The translations under genes were made by a program, and so were the position numbers. A stretch of DNA of 64,000 nucleotides. Origin: Muribaculaceae bacterium (GTDB taxonomy: Bacteria > Bacteroidota > Bacteroidia > Bacteroidales > Muribaculaceae). The notes under the pieces were generated by a model that saw nothing but the letters and a program-made list of their open reading frames with translations, made no database searches and was not told the origin of the DNA. Shown here in pieces: positions 26,101-35,881 of the stretch (position 1 is the stretch's first letter; each line of letters begins with the position of its first letter). The stretch spans positions 1 through 64,000 of the forward strand of contig JAFSCJ010000010.1 in assembly GCA_017436845.1 (NCBI GenBank), given 5' to 3'.

Positions 26101-29100
26101 TTACTTGATGTATTCTTTAGTTACTTTGTTGCCTTGTACTTTGATGAAGATACCACCTGAAGGATTAGCAACTTTCATGCCTTGAAGGTTGTAGTATTCT
26201 ACCGGTGTTTCAATCTCTTCAGTGAAAATATCTTCAATTGCTGACGAGCCCTCTTTCTTACCATTATAAGAATAGAAACCGATACCTTGGCCATCTACAC
26301 AACACCACACATCAAGTGTCATTCCGTCATTGCGATCTGTTGCAACGCATAGTGTTGTCATGAATTGTGTATTACGTGTAGCTCCAAAGCCTGCTTCAGG
26401 ATATGTCGCCATTGCAGTTGCCGCATCTACACCATTTGCCACGTCTGCCAATACGAATGCTCCTTCAGCAAGCGATGTTGCTGATTTGTTTAAGTATGTA
26501 GCAATTGCTGCAAGTTTGCGAGTGCCAAAGTCAACTAATTTAAATGAGTTAGCATTGCCATTTACAATAGATGCACAATCTTTTTGCCATACACCTGATG
26601 CATTGAACAATGCCGGTATTCTGTCTTTACCGTCAGCCCAGAATGAGCCATCGCTATTGATTACGAAATCAGTTTCACCTGCATTTGCACCAAGGTTAAA
26701 TGCTTCACCACTCTTGGTTAGTGCAATTGTTTTAGCATCACCCACTGTTCCATTTGTAATATCATAGTAAACAACTGTTGAGCCTTGACAGAACCAAATG
26801 CGTCCATTGCTTGAGTTGCCACTTAACACCATCTTGCCACCGAGTGCTAAAGAACCATGAGTTGCATCTTCTTTGATTACTGTAGGAGCTGATGTGTCGC
26901 TATCCCAACGATAGATTTTCAATGTTCCGGATGCAGCTGAACTTGGAGCAGTTGCACGATTTGATGCGTATATCTTACCATCGAATGCCACGATATTTGA
27001 TAATATTACGGCACCACCGGCAACACCATCAACGCTAAGAGTACCTTTAGCAGTACCTGTATAAGCATCAACAATATTGATTACAGGAGTTGCAGAACTA
27101 CGTGCATTCAATACATATAAGTTGCCGCCGTTGTAGGCTATTGAGCGAGTTACAGGAGAAGATAATGAGAACCAGCCGTCAGCTGTTGTCTTTTTCCAAA
27201 TCTCAGTTAGAACGATGTTTTGGTCATCGAATGTGTAGTTAGGATCTTCAGGTGTGGTTGGGTCTTCAGGAGCTACGGGTTCTTCGTCGCTTGGTATGCT
27301 TCCGTCTTCATTTGTAAGAATTACTTCTGTCGGGATTTCGATGCGAACTAAGTTGCCATCTGCTTCTTTGCCACTTGATACTGCAATATAGCTAACAAAT
27401 TGTCCTTTCCCAAGCGTAAAGCTTGTATTAAGAGTGCAACGAAGAGTACCTCCTGTAAGAGAGTTCCAATCAGATAGAGCTTCAACTTTAATTGCTGATG
27501 TAGCAGAGTTGAAAGACATATTTGCGGAAAGTCCTTGAGCAGTGATTTTTACGTCTTGTGTTACTGTTTCACTTGAACCATAAACTGCTTTTAAAGAAAC
27601 TTCGGCAACGTTACTTGTTATTTTTGCTTCCACAGGGGTTGCAGGAGCAGGAACTGTTGCATAAACACTCCAGCAGTATGTTCCAATGTTGCGACGTCCG
27701 TTATTGTATCCAATCCAGTCATAAGATGAGTGTTGACCGTCGTCATCAGCCCATGTTGTATCGTTGGCATCACCATATGGGTCGTGGCAAACGAATGAAC
27801 CTGTTCTGTTTACAAATCCTCCGGCAGTAGTATATGTACAGTTTGTGCGGAATCCAAGGATTAAGTGTCCTGAAGAACGAAGATACACACATAGAGGAGA
27901 TGGACGTCCTGCTGCTGATTCTGAACAGAATTTGCTCCAACTACCGCTTGCTGTCCAAAGATATTCAGCAGTAAGGCAACCATTAAGCTTCATAAATGAA
28001 GTCATATAACCACCGCTTGGAGCACGACTTCCTGTCCACATGTAGCCATATGCACCTGGTACACTATAACAGCCATTCCCATATGCTGTTTCGTTGAAAG
28101 TTTTTGTGCCGGCTTTGTTGGTAAATGTAGCACTAATAGCGTGAGCATATTTAAGTGCTGTACCGTCAGAACGACGATATGTAGTCTTTTGAGGAAGAAG
28201 ATCATAATAACCGAGATACATACATGCAGATGTAGGAGCGCATGTTACGTGTCCATGAGCAGTACATCCATTAACAGCAGGAGAATCATAGATTTGGCTG
28301 TAATAAGGAATGTCAAGAGCTCCGATTGTGCCTTCTGCAGGAATTGGACTTGGCTTGATGTTTGGATTGTCGTTAGGGTTGCTGTGACGAAGTCCTACAA
28401 TAGTTTCTTCATCAAAACTGATAATAGTTTCTTCTTTTACTGATGCAGCTGCAGGAGTGATGCCTTCAACAAGGTTTTTAACAACAAGACCACGTTTTGC
28501 GCCTGTTTTATAAGGAACATATAATTTGTTGTCTCTTGTGATAATGGCATCTGTAGGAAGATTGTCAGAAGATTTTACAAGAGTAAGTTCGCCTGTTCCA
28601 TCAAAGTTTATTTTCTTGATAGAAGTTCCTGCAATTTGGAAATCGTTGATGCGGTCGGTTTGAGTGAAGATAAGTTCTTCAGAGTTGTTTGCCCAAGAAA
28701 TTGACTCGCCTTGTCCAAGGTTGAAAACTTTTTTTGTTGCACGTTCTTGAACGGCAAGAGTTCCGTTACCTATTTGGATGGCGATTTTGCTTCCGTCGGG
28801 AGACCAAATGGGACGATAGCCGTCATTCACAGGTAAAAATTCTTTTGCTCCTGATGTTACATCGATAACATACATGCGTCCGTCGATGTTGCTGTAAGCA
28901 ACTTTAGTTCCGTCGGGAGAAATGTTTGCGATATTGGTGTAGAAACCGAGGTCAAATGCTTTGCGTGTGTTCCCTTTGCGTACGATTAGGCGATTTCCCA
29001 TTGTGTAGGCCATTGTCCCATCGTTTGCAAATGATACTTGACCACATTCCCACACGTAGTCTTCAAGGACTGTAACGATACCTGTTGTTACATCAAGAAT

Positions 29101-29400
29101 AGCAGGCGCTTGTTCGTCTGCATCATTGAAACTTTTGAAACCGAGGTATTTGCCGTCGGGGCTGAGGTTGGTGTAAAGACCACAGTTGCGTTCTTGCAAG
29201 ATTGGAGTTAGTTTATTCCCATCAAGTGAATAGATTTCAGAGTATTCGCTGTTGGTGAGAATGATGCCGTTTGCTGTTTCCATAGGTGTACGAAGGTACC
29301 CCATGTCACCGACTTCGTAGGAGTCGATTTCGGCAAAGGCATTTGCTGATGTCATTAATAATGTGGCAACAGCAAGACTTTTGAGTAGTTTTTTGTGCAT
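26101..29400 (-). CDS. Large secreted C39-like cysteine peptidase with beta-propellers
   Basis: The 1099-residue protein has a signal peptide (1-23). Residues 25-310 carry TolB/PD40-type propeller repeats (SPDGKYLGF, SPDGTKVAYS, SPDGSKIAI). A papain-like C39_2-type domain follows at about 360-580, with a complete putative set: Gln369 (YYSQ), Cys387 (CAPTSACMYLGYY), His512 (SSGHLILGF) and Asp540 (CHDPYGD). A BACON/Ig-like strand domain covers about 590-700, then a Pro/Glu linker with EDP units, then a second propeller-like region (750-1060). The last 34 residues (VEYYNLQGMKV and GGIFIKVQGNK) repeat the C-terminal module of the CotH-like protein. It is probably an exported protease; the substrate is unknown. 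Confidence 0.8.
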   Translation of the reverse strand: MHKKLLKSLAVATLLMTSANAFAEIDSYEVGDMGYLRTPMETANGIILTNSEYSEIYSLDGNKLTPILQERNCGLYTNLSPDGKYLGFKSFNDADEQAPAILDVTTGIVTVLEDYVWECGQVSFANDGTMAYTMGNRLIVRKGNTRKAFDLGFYTNIANISPDGTKVAYSNIDGRMYVIDVTSGAKEFLPVNDGYRPIWSPDGSKIAIQIGNGTLAVQERATKKVFNLGQGESISWANNSEELIFTQTDRINDFQIAGTSIKKINFDGTGELTLVKSSDNLPTDAIITRDNKLYVPYKTGAKRGLVVKNLVEGITPAAASVKEETIISFDEETIVGLRHSNPNDNPNIKPSPIPAEGTIGALDIPYYSQIYDSPAVNGCTAHGHVTCAPTSACMYLGYYDLLPQKTTYRRSDGTALKYAHAISATFTNKAGTKTFNETAYGNGCYSVPGAYGYMWTGSRAPSGGYMTSFMKLNGCLTAEYLWTASGSWSKFCSESAAGRPSPLCVYLRSSGHLILGFRTNCTYTTAGGFVNRTGSFVCHDPYGDANDTTWADDDGQHSSYDWIGYNNGRRNIGTYCWSVYATVPAPATPVEAKITSNVAEVSLKAVYGSSETVTQDVKITAQGLSANMSFNSATSAIKVEALSDWNSLTGGTLRCTLNTSFTLGKGQFVSYIAVSSGKEADGNLVRIEIPTEVILTNEDGSIPSDEEPVAPEDPTTPEDPNYTFDDQNIVLTEIWKKTTADGWFSLSSPVTRSIAYNGGNLYVLNARSSATPVINIVDAYTGTAKGTLSVDGVAGGAVILSNIVAFDGKIYASNRATAPSSAASGTLKIYRWDSDTSAPTVIKEDATHGSLALGGKMVLSGNSSNGRIWFCQGSTVVYYDITNGTVGDAKTIALTKSGEAFNLGANAGETDFVINSDGSFWADGKDRIPALFNASGVWQKDCASIVNGNANSFKLVDFGTRKLAAIATYLNKSATSLAEGAFVLADVANGVDAATAMATYPEAGFGATRNTQFMTTLCVATDRNDGMTLDVWCCVDGQGIGFYSYNGKKEGSSAIEDIFTEEIETPVEYYNLQGMKVANPSGGIFIKVQGNKVTKEYIK

Positions 29401-29444
29401 AATTTTAAGGTAATTGGTTATAAAATGAATTGTTTAGTTATATT

Positions 29445-29452
29445 CAAAGTTA
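29445..29452 (-). promoter_or_regulatory. Promoter -7 element for the C39-like peptidase
   Basis: TAACTTTG on the minus strand lies 45 bases upstream of the start. A second match, TAAATTTG, lies at 29461-29468. Confidence 0.5.
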
Positions 29453-29509
29453 TCAAATTGCAAATTTATGAAATTTTAAATTAGATATTGGATATAATTG
29501 CATTTTTTT

Positions 29510-30028
29510 TTATTTTTCGTCGTACCATTTCGAGTACATGAGGTAATTTCGGGCGATTTTTTGGTTTATTTCCCTGCTTTGTGCCGGGTCAACCATTTTG
29601 ATGAATTTAGCAGGTGCACCACCCCAGAGTTCATTTGGTCCAATTTTAGTTTTAGAGAGAACTACGCTTCCGGCGGCAACAAGTGCGCCTTCTCCTACTT
29701 CGGCATCGTCCATGACTACTGCTCCCATTCCAATGAGCGCGAGGTCGTGGATTTTTGCTCCATGTATGGTGACGTTATGCCCTATAGAAACATCGTTACC
29801 TATCTCAATGGTTGATTTTTGATATAATGTATGTAATACCGATCCATCTTGAATGTTGACCCGGTTGCCAATTCTGATGGAGTTGACGTCGCCACGCAAT
29901 ACGGTGTTAAACCAAATGCTGCATTCGTCACCCATTACGACATCACCAATGATTGTTGCGTTATCGGCAAGGAAACAGTCTTTGCCTATTTTGGGCGTAA
30001 TTCCAAGGAGTGGTTTTATAAGTGCCAT
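29510..30028 (-). CDS. Gamma-carbonic anhydrase family protein
   Basis: The 172-residue protein is a left-handed beta-helix of hexapeptide repeats. The metal-binding His pattern of gamma-class anhydrases is present in SIGHNVTIHGAKIHDLALIG. Family hallmarks also include DNATIIGDVVMGDECSIWFN and NIQDGSVLHT. It is cytosolic (YrdA/PaaY-like); many relatives have weak or no anhydrase activity. It starts 13 bases after the aminopeptidase gene and is probably co-transcribed with it. Confidence 0.92.
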   Translation of the reverse strand: MALIKPLLGITPKIGKDCFLADNATIIGDVVMGDECSIWFNTVLRGDVNSIRIGNRVNIQDGSVLHTLYQKSTIEIGNDVSIGHNVTIHGAKIHDLALIGMGAVVMDDAEVGEGALVAAGSVVLSKTKIGPNELWGGAPAKFIKMVDPAQSREINQKIARNYLMYSKWYDEK

Positions 30029-30041
30029 ATATAATAATGTG

Positions 30042-31829
30042 TTAACGGGTTAGTGGGGCTGTTTTTGCTTTGAGCCATGCTTTTTCTGCGTCGTTAAGTC
30101 TTGGTGAGATGCGATTATATACCTCTTGGTGATAGTTGTTGAGCCATGTGATTTCTTCATCTGTCATTATTTCAGTTTCAAATAATGATAAATCAAATGG
30201 GAAGAGTGTCAATGTCTCAAATTTGAGGAATTCGCCAAATTCGGTTGAAAAAGCGGGGATTGTTAATACCAGGTTTTCGCAACGGATGCCATATTTGCTT
30301 TCGCGGTATAACCCGGGCTCGTTGGAAGTGATCATACCTACGGTAAGTGGTGTTGGATTTTCGTTTAGTCTGATGCTTTGTGGTCCTTCATGAACGTTGA
30401 GAAAATGTCCAATGCCATGTCCTGTGCCATGTAGATAACTCAAGCCTTCTTTCCATAGGAATTGGCGAGCAAGGGCGTCGAGTTGTGCTCCGCGGGTTCC
30501 GGCGGGGAATATTGCAGTGCCAAGAGCAATGTGTCCTTTCATGACAAGTGTAAAATCGTGACGCTGTTCTTTGGTAGGGTTGCCTAATGAGATTGTGCGA
30601 GTGATATCAGTTGTCCCGTCAAGATACTGTGCTCCTGAATCAAAAAGGAATAGGTTGTCGGGCTGTAGTGTTGCATTGCTCTCATCGGTGGCTGAATAGT
30701 GAACAATGGCGCCATGTGCTCCATATCCGGCAATCGGATTGAAACTGTCGTCAAAATATAGCTCTCCTTGAGCGCGGAATTTTGCTGCAAGTTCGCCAAC
30801 TTCGATTTCAGTGAGTGTCTCTCCTTTTGTCATGCGTCGCTCTATCTCCATATATAGCTTGACGAGTGCAGCTCCATCGCGTTCCATCGCTTTTCTGATG
30901 CCGGCGAGTTGAGTTTCGTTCTTGCAGGCTTTTGGTATGGCAACGGCTGATTGTCCTTTTATTGCACGACTGCCAAGCACTGACGCAAATCTATCGGCAG
31001 TGCCGGTTGGGTTTATGAGTACTTTTTGGGTCGAAGGTAAAGCTTGAAGGAATGAGATGACAGAATTATATGGTGCTATTTGTATGCTGTTGTTGTTTAG
31101 GTATTCAAGAGTTTTTTCGTTGATTTTTTTGTTGTCGATAAATAAAGTAGAATTCTTTGCAGCAAGGAAAAGGAAAGATGTGGCAACAGGATTGAATGCA
31201 ACATCGTTGCCGCGTATGTTTAATGTCCATGCAATTTCGTCAAGGGCTGAGATAAATGTGCTGTCAGCTCCTTGTTTTTTTGCGTTTTCGAGGACACGTT
31301 TTATTTTAGATGCTGTTTTTTCTCCGGCATATTCTTCTTCGTGCTCAAAAATCTCTCCATCGGGTAGTTGTGGGCGGTCGACCCAAATTTTGTCAATAGG
31401 AGAGAATGTGTCAATTAAGGAAATGCCGGCTGTTGATAGTGTGTTACGCATTGATGTGGTTTCGGTTGTTGAGAACACCATGCTATCAATGCCCACTATT
31501 TCTTCATTTGAAAGGTGGTCGATAAGGTATTGCACTATTGAAGGAGTGTCCGGAAGACCATCTTTCATTAAAATGATATCGGTGCCGGATAGCTGTTGCG
31601 CCGCTTGTATGAAATATCTTGAATCAGTCCAAAGTAAGGCTTCGGAGAGGGTTATTACTAATGTTCCTGCTGAGCCGGTAAATCCGCTAAGCCAACGGCG
31701 TACTTGCCAATGGTCAGAGATGTATTCGCTTTGATGAGGATCGGTTTGAGGTATTATTGTTGCGCTTATTCCTGAGTTTTTCATTTCCGCGCGTAGTGAG
31801 TCTATTCTGGTTTTTATGGATGTATTCAT
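30042..31829 (-). CDS. Aminopeptidase P family protein (M24B)
   Basis: The 595-residue metallopeptidase should remove N-terminal residues preceding proline. The ATG at 31829 (MNTSIKTRIDSLRAEM) is preferred to the longer frame. Two creatinase-type N-terminal domains precede the pita-bread catalytic domain. All five metal ligands are visible: two Asp in LFLFDSGAQYLDGTTDIT, His in GHGIGHFLNVHEG, Glu in TSNEPGLY and Glu in IRCENLVL. The three-domain length matches the roughly 600-residue eukaryote-like class. A promoter lies at 31863-31870. Confidence 0.95.
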   Translation of the reverse strand: MNTSIKTRIDSLRAEMKNSGISATIIPQTDPHQSEYISDHWQVRRWLSGFTGSAGTLVITLSEALLWTDSRYFIQAAQQLSGTDIILMKDGLPDTPSIVQYLIDHLSNEEIVGIDSMVFSTTETTSMRNTLSTAGISLIDTFSPIDKIWVDRPQLPDGEIFEHEEEYAGEKTASKIKRVLENAKKQGADSTFISALDEIAWTLNIRGNDVAFNPVATSFLFLAAKNSTLFIDNKKINEKTLEYLNNNSIQIAPYNSVISFLQALPSTQKVLINPTGTADRFASVLGSRAIKGQSAVAIPKACKNETQLAGIRKAMERDGAALVKLYMEIERRMTKGETLTEIEVGELAAKFRAQGELYFDDSFNPIAGYGAHGAIVHYSATDESNATLQPDNLFLFDSGAQYLDGTTDITRTISLGNPTKEQRHDFTLVMKGHIALGTAIFPAGTRGAQLDALARQFLWKEGLSYLHGTGHGIGHFLNVHEGPQSIRLNENPTPLTVGMITSNEPGLYRESKYGIRCENLVLTIPAFSTEFGEFLKFETLTLFPFDLSLFETEIMTDEEITWLNNYHQEVYNRISPRLNDAEKAWLKAKTAPLTR

Positions 31830-31862
31830 GTCTATATAATTAATGTGTATATTATTGAAATG

Positions 31863-31870
31863 CAAACTTA
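31863..31870 (-). promoter_or_regulatory. Promoter -7 element for the aminopeptidase/gamma-CA unit
   Basis: TAAGTTTG on the minus strand lies 33 bases upstream of the ATG at 31829. Confidence 0.55.
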
Positions 31871-32031
31871 CGAAAAAATAATGATGTAGATACACACTTA
31901 AAGGTGAAAAATGAGTTAAATGTTTGTTAGAGACGAATAGTTATGAAAATTATTTAATGGTGTAAATAAGTGGGTTAAAGGTGTGTAAAGATTAAAAAAA
32001 GAAAAAATTGCAAAAAAATAAAGTTGAAATA

Positions 32032-32063
32032 TTTGGTAGATATAAAAACTTAGCGTACCTTTG
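32032..32063 (+). promoter_or_regulatory. Strong promoter of the tRNA-tuf operon
   Basis: TTTG at 32032-32035 and TACCTTTG at 32056-32063 are separated by 20 bases, an almost ideal Bacteroidetes -33/-7 promoter. It is about 40 bases before the first tRNA. Confidence 0.8.
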
Positions 32064-32102
32064 CACTCGCTTGAAGTCCCTAAGTGTGGTTTTAAAGCAA
32101 AT

Positions 32103-32176
32103 GCCTCTTTAGCTCAGTTGGCCAGAGCACGTGATTTGTAATCTCGGGGTCGTTGGTTCGAATCCGACAAGAGGCT
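32103..32176 (+). tRNA. tRNA-Thr (TGT)
   Basis: The cloverleaf has a perfect acceptor stem (GCCTCTT with AAGAGGC), anticodon TGT in loop TTTGTAA and a T-loop TTCGAAT. CCA is not encoded. It is the first of four tRNAs upstream of tuf. Confidence 0.95.
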
Positions 32177-32206
32177 CAAAAGAAAAACAGTCGCAAGACT
32201 AAGGCC

Positions 32207-32289
32207 GGGCGAATACCAGAGTGGCCAAATGGGGCAGACTGTAAATCTGCTGGCGTATGCCTTCGGTGGTTCGAATCCATCTTCGCCCA
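32207..32289 (+). tRNA. tRNA-Tyr (GTA)
   Basis: The long variable arm, anticodon GTA in loop CTGTAAA and acceptor stem GGGCGAA with TTCGCCC identify a class II tRNA-Tyr of 83 bases. Confidence 0.95.
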
Positions 32290-32299
32290 CCTTTTTTAT

Positions 32300-32372
32300 G
32301 CGGAAGTAGCTCAGTTGATAGAGCATCAGCCTTCCAAGCTGAGGGTCGCGAGTTTGAGCCTCGTCTTCCGCT
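32300..32372 (+). tRNA. tRNA-Gly (TCC)
   Basis: The acceptor stem is GCGGAAG with CTTCCGC, the anticodon is TCC in loop CTTCCAA and the T-loop is TTTGAGC. It lies 10 bases after tRNA-Tyr. Confidence 0.95.
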
Positions 32373-32383
32373 CTAAGTTTTAC

Positions 32384-32455
<72 letters not shown>

Positions 32456-32532
32456 CTACTTATAAAAACTTCGACAAGTGTCGAGGTGGTGTTAGAAAGT
32501 TAATCATTTAATCAAATAAAAATAGCAAAGTT

Positions 32533-33717
32533 ATGGCTAAAGAGAAATTCGAAAGAACCAAACCGCATGTTAACATCGGTACTATCGGTCACGTTGACCA
32601 CGGTAAGACTACTTTGACAGCAGCTATCACTACAGTGCTTGCAAAAGCCGGTCTTTCTGAATTGAAGTCATTTGACCAAATCGACAACGCTCCAGAAGAA
32701 AAGGAACGTGGTATTACAATCAATACTTCTCACGTAGAGTATGAAACAGAAAACCGTCACTATGCTCACGTAGACTGTCCTGGACACGCTGACTACGTTA
32801 AGAACATGGTAACTGGTGCTGCTCAAATGGACGGTGCTATCATCGTTTGTGCTGCAACTGATGGTCCTATGCCTCAAACTCGTGAACACATCCTTCTTGC
32901 TCGTCAGGTAAACGTTCCTCGTATCGTTGTATTCTTGAACAAATGTGACATGGTCGACGATGAAGAAATGTTTGACCTTGTTGAAATGGAAATGCGTGAT
33001 CTTCTTTCAAGCTACGAATATGATGGTGATAATACTCCTATCATCCGCGGTTCTGCTCTTGGCGCTCTTAATGGCGAAGCTCAATGGGAAGCTAAGGTAA
33101 TGGAACTTATGGCAGCTGTAGACGAGTGGATTCCACTACCTCCACGCGATATCGATAAACCATTCTTGATGCCGGTTGAAGACGTATTCTCAATCACTGG
33201 TCGTGGTACTGTTGCAACCGGTCGTATTGAAACAGGTGTTGTTAAAGTTGGTGACGAAGTTCAAATCATGGGTCTCGGTGCATCACTTAAATCAACAGTT
33301 ACTGGTGTTGAAATGTTCCGTAAACTTCTCGATCAAGGTGAAGCAGGTGACAACGTAGGTCTTCTTCTTCGTGGTATCGATAAGAACGAAATCAAACGTG
33401 GTATGGTTATCTGTCACCCGGGTGTTGTTAAACCACACAGCAAATTCAAAGCTTCAGTTTATATCTTGAAGAAAGAAGAAGGTGGTCGCCACACTCCATT
33501 CCACAACCACTATCGTCCACAATTCTACATCCGTACTCTTGACGTGACTGGTGAAATCTCTCTTCCAGAAGGTGTAGAAATGGTTATGCCTGGTGATAAC
33601 GTGGAAATCATCGTTGAATTGATTAACCCTGTAGCATGTGACCAAGGTCTTCGTTTCGCTATCCGCGAAGGTGGTCGTACAGTAGGTTCTGGTCAAATCA
33701 CTGAAATCCTTGACTAA
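32533..33717 (+). CDS. tuf: Elongation factor Tu
   Basis: The 394-residue GTPase delivers aminoacyl-tRNA to the ribosome. G1 is GHVDHGKT at residues 19-26, the effector region is [14 protein letters not shown]3 is DCPGH and G4 is NKCD. Domains 2 and 3 are complete. Codon usage is strongly biased, as expected for one of the most abundant proteins. It lies in the tRNA-tuf-tRNA-secE transcript. Confidence 0.98.
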   Translation: MAKEKFERTKPHVNIGTIGHVDHGKTTLTAAITTVLAKAGLSELKSFDQIDNAPEEKERGITINTSHVEYETENRHYAHVDCPGHADYVKNMVTGAAQMDGAIIVCAATDGPMPQTREHILLARQVNVPRIVVFLNKCDMVDDEEMFDLVEMEMRDLLSSYEYDGDNTPIIRGSALGALNGEAQWEAKVMELMAAVDEWIPLPPRDIDKPFLMPVEDVFSITGRGTVATGRIETGVVKVGDEVQIMGLGASLKSTVTGVEMFRKLLDQGEAGDNVGLLLRGIDKNEIKRGMVICHPGVVKPHSKFKASVYILKKEEGGRHTPFHNHYRPQFYIRTLDVTGEISLPEGVEMVMPGDNVEIIVELINPVACDQGLRFAIREGGRTVGSGQITEILD

Positions 33718-33738
33718 TCAGGATAATTGATAAATATA

Positions 33739-33780
33739 ATCGACTCCTGCTTGATGGGAGACTTGATAGAAGGAGTCGAT
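33739..33780 (+). terminator. Hairpin between tuf and tRNA-Trp
   Basis: ATCGACTCCT and AGGAGTCGAT form a perfect 10-bp stem with a 22-base loop. It is followed only by AATTTA, so it is a weak terminator or a processing signal separating tuf mRNA from tRNA-Trp. Confidence 0.5.
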
Positions 33781-33785
33781 AATTT

Positions 33786-33858
33786 ACGGGATTAGCTCAG
33801 TTGGTAGAGCACTGGTCTCCAAAACCAGGTGTCGGGAGTTCGAGTCTCTCATCCCGTG
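33786..33858 (+). tRNA. tRNA-Trp (CCA)
   Basis: The acceptor stem is ACGGGAT with ATCCCGT, the anticodon is CCA in loop CTCCAAA and the T-loop is TTCGAGT. It lies between tuf and secE, the usual place in Bacteroidetes and many other bacteria. Confidence 0.95.
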
Positions 33859-33874
33859 CAACGAAAAGATAATA

Positions 33875-34075
33875 ATGAAAAAATTGAAACTACTTACGAA
33901 TATTGAGGAGTCTTATGCCGAATTGCGCTATAAGACTTCTTGGCCTACCAAGAAGCAATTGATTAAAAGCGGAATTATAGTGATGATCGCTTCCATTATT
34001 ATATCACTTATAATTTTTGCTATGGATCTATTGGTTGATAACTTTATGCACTTAATTTACGGTTTAGGCGCATAA
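33875..34075 (+). CDS. secE: Preprotein translocase subunit SecE
   Basis: The 66-residue protein has the short SecE plan: an amphipathic cytosolic helix (YAELRYKTSWPTKKQLIKS) and one membrane segment at about 33-56. It clamps SecY in the inner-membrane translocon. It starts 16 bases after tRNA-Trp and precedes nusG by 18 bases. Confidence 0.94.
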   Translation: MKKLKLLTNIEESYAELRYKTSWPTKKQLIKSGIIVMIASIIISLIIFAMDLLVDNFMHLIYGLGA

Positions 34076-34093
34076 CTTTAAAATTGGAATTCA

Positions 34094-34645
34094 ATGGCTG
34101 AGGGAAAGAGAGCATGGTATGTTTTACGTGCCATTTCAGGTAAAGAAGCTAAGGTGAAAGAAGTTCTTGATGCAGCTATCAAGAATACCGACCTTGGTAA
34201 TTACGTTTTTCAAGTTTTGATTCCTACCGAGAAGGTGCTAACAATGCGCAACGGGAAGAAGGTTATAAAAGAAAAGAACCTTTATTCCGGTTATGTTTTT
34301 GTTGAGGCTAATCTACAAGGTGAAGTTATGCATGAACTTCGTAATACCACAAATGTGATTGATTTCCTTAAAGGCAAAGGCAAGGATGCAAAACCTGAAG
34401 CTTTGCGTGAAAGTGAAGTTAAACGCATGCTTGGTACAGCTGACGAGTTTATTGATTTAACCGATGAAGGAGTTAATGATTACATGGTGGGAGAAACTGT
34501 AAAAGTGAATTATGGTCCATTTAATGGTTTCTCTGGTGTGATTGAAGAAGTTAATGCCGAAAAGAAAAAGCTTAAAGTTATGGTCAAAATATTTGGCCGC
34601 AAAACACCTCTTGAATTGGAAAATTCGCAAGTTGAGCGAGAATAA
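34094..34645 (+). CDS. nusG: Transcription termination/antitermination factor NusG
   Basis: The 183-residue protein has the NGN domain (AWYVLRAISGKEAKVKEVL, then YSGYVFVEAN at about 73-82) and a C-terminal KOW domain (MVGETVKVNYGPFNGFSGVI). It binds RNA polymerase and couples it to Rho or the ribosome. It is encoded in the secE-nusG-rplK transcript. Confidence 0.96.
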   Translation: MAEGKRAWYVLRAISGKEAKVKEVLDAAIKNTDLGNYVFQVLIPTEKVLTMRNGKKVIKEKNLYSGYVFVEANLQGEVMHELRNTTNVIDFLKGKGKDAKPEALRESEVKRMLGTADEFIDLTDEGVNDYMVGETVKVNYGPFNGFSGVIEEVNAEKKKLKVMVKIFGRKTPLELENSQVERE

Positions 34646-34708
34646 TGGATTGTGGTTACGCACTTGAAAAGAATTTTCGCGTTTATAACTATCTAAATTA
34701 AGATTAAA

Positions 34709-35152
34709 ATGGCTAAAGAAATTGCTGGACAGATCAAATTGCAGATTAAAGGTGGAGCAGCAAATCCATCACCGCCAGTAGGACCTGCGTTGGGTTCTAA
34801 GGGTATTAACATCATGGAGTTTTGCAAGCAATTCAATGCCCGTACTCAGGACAAGGCTGGCAAAGTGCTTCCAGTTGTAATTACTTATTACACTGATAAG
34901 AGCTTTGATTTTGTTGTAAAGACACCACCGGTTGCAATTCAATTGCTTGAAGCAACTAAAAAGAAAAGTGGTTCTGCACAACCAAACCGTACAAAAATTG
35001 CGGAAGTAACTTGGGACCAAGTAAAGGCTATTGCTGAAGATAAAATGCCTGATTTGAACTGTTTTACTGTGGAATCGGCAATGCGTATGGTTGCCGGAAC
35101 AGCCAGAAGTATGGGTATCACCGTAAAAGGGGCGTTCCCTGAAAATAACTAA
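34709..35152 (+). CDS. rplK: 50S ribosomal protein L11
   Basis: The 147-residue uL11 has the N-terminal proline-rich [20 protein letters not shown] signature at about residues 15-34 and the RNA-binding C-terminal domain ([10 protein letters not shown]). It forms the GTPase-associated centre with 23S rRNA. Confidence 0.98.
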   Translation: MAKEIAGQIKLQIKGGAANPSPPVGPALGSKGINIMEFCKQFNARTQDKAGKVLPVVITYYTDKSFDFVVKTPPVAIQLLEATKKKSGSAQPNRTKIAEVTWDQVKAIAEDKMPDLNCFTVESAMRMVAGTARSMGITVKGAFPENN

Positions 35153-35167
35153 TAAACTTCAATTGAA

Positions 35168-35863
35168 ATGGGTAAACTTACAAAAAATCAAAAGTTGGCT
35201 TTAGAGAAGATTGAAGCTGGGAAGACTTACACTCTTGCGGAAGCGGCTGAAAAGGTAAAAGAAATCACTTTTACTAAATTTGATGCGTCGCTTGATATTG
35301 ATGTGCGTCTTGGCGTAGATCCACGTAAGGCTGATCAAATGGTGCGCGGCGTCGTTACATTGCCTCACGGTACAGGTAAAGAAGTTAAAGTGCTTGTATT
35401 GTGTACTCCTGACGCTGAAGCTGCAGCTACTGCTGCCGGTGCTGACTATGTTGGTCTTGACGAATACATCGAAAAGATCAAAGGTGGTTGGACTGATATC
35501 GACGTAATTATCACACAACCTGCTATCATGGGTAAAATAGGTGCCCTTGGCCGTGTTCTCGGTCCTCGTGGTTTGATGCCTAACCCTAAAAGCGGTACAG
35601 TGACTCCTGATGTAGCTAAGGCTGTATCTGAAGTGAAAAAAGGTAAGATCGACTTCAAGGTTGATAAGAACGGTATCGTTCACTCTTCAATCGGTAAAGT
35701 TTCATTTACTGCTGAGCAGATTAAAGAAAATGCAAAAGAGTTTATAAACACTCTTATCAAATTAAAACCTGCAACAGCTAAAGGTACCTATGTAAAGAGT
35801 ATTTATCTTTCAAGTACAATGAGCCCAGGTGTTAAAGTGGACTCTAAGTCAATCGAAGATTAA
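35168..35863 (+). CDS. rplA: 50S ribosomal protein L1
   Basis: The 231-residue uL1 carries the family signature [21 protein letters not shown] at about residues 121-141 in two parts. It builds the L1 stalk and in other bacteria represses its own operon. It lies 15 bases after rplK and 18 before rplJ. Confidence 0.98.
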   Translation: MGKLTKNQKLALEKIEAGKTYTLAEAAEKVKEITFTKFDASLDIDVRLGVDPRKADQMVRGVVTLPHGTGKEVKVLVLCTPDAEAAATAAGADYVGLDEYIEKIKGGWTDIDVIITQPAIMGKIGALGRVLGPRGLMPNPKSGTVTPDVAKAVSEVKKGKIDFKVDKNGIVHSSIGKVSFTAEQIKENAKEFINTLIKLKPATAKGTYVKSIYLSSTMSPGVKVDSKSIED

Positions 35864-35881
35864 TTTTAAAAGATTAAGAAA

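Noticed and set aside
32456..32532. Riboswitch or structured leader before tuf
   Set aside because: Only a short CGACA/TGTCG dyad is seen; no known riboswitch core is recognisable.
35864..35881. L10 autoregulatory leader before rplJ
   Set aside because: Only 18 bases separate rplA and rplJ, too short for the known leader structure.
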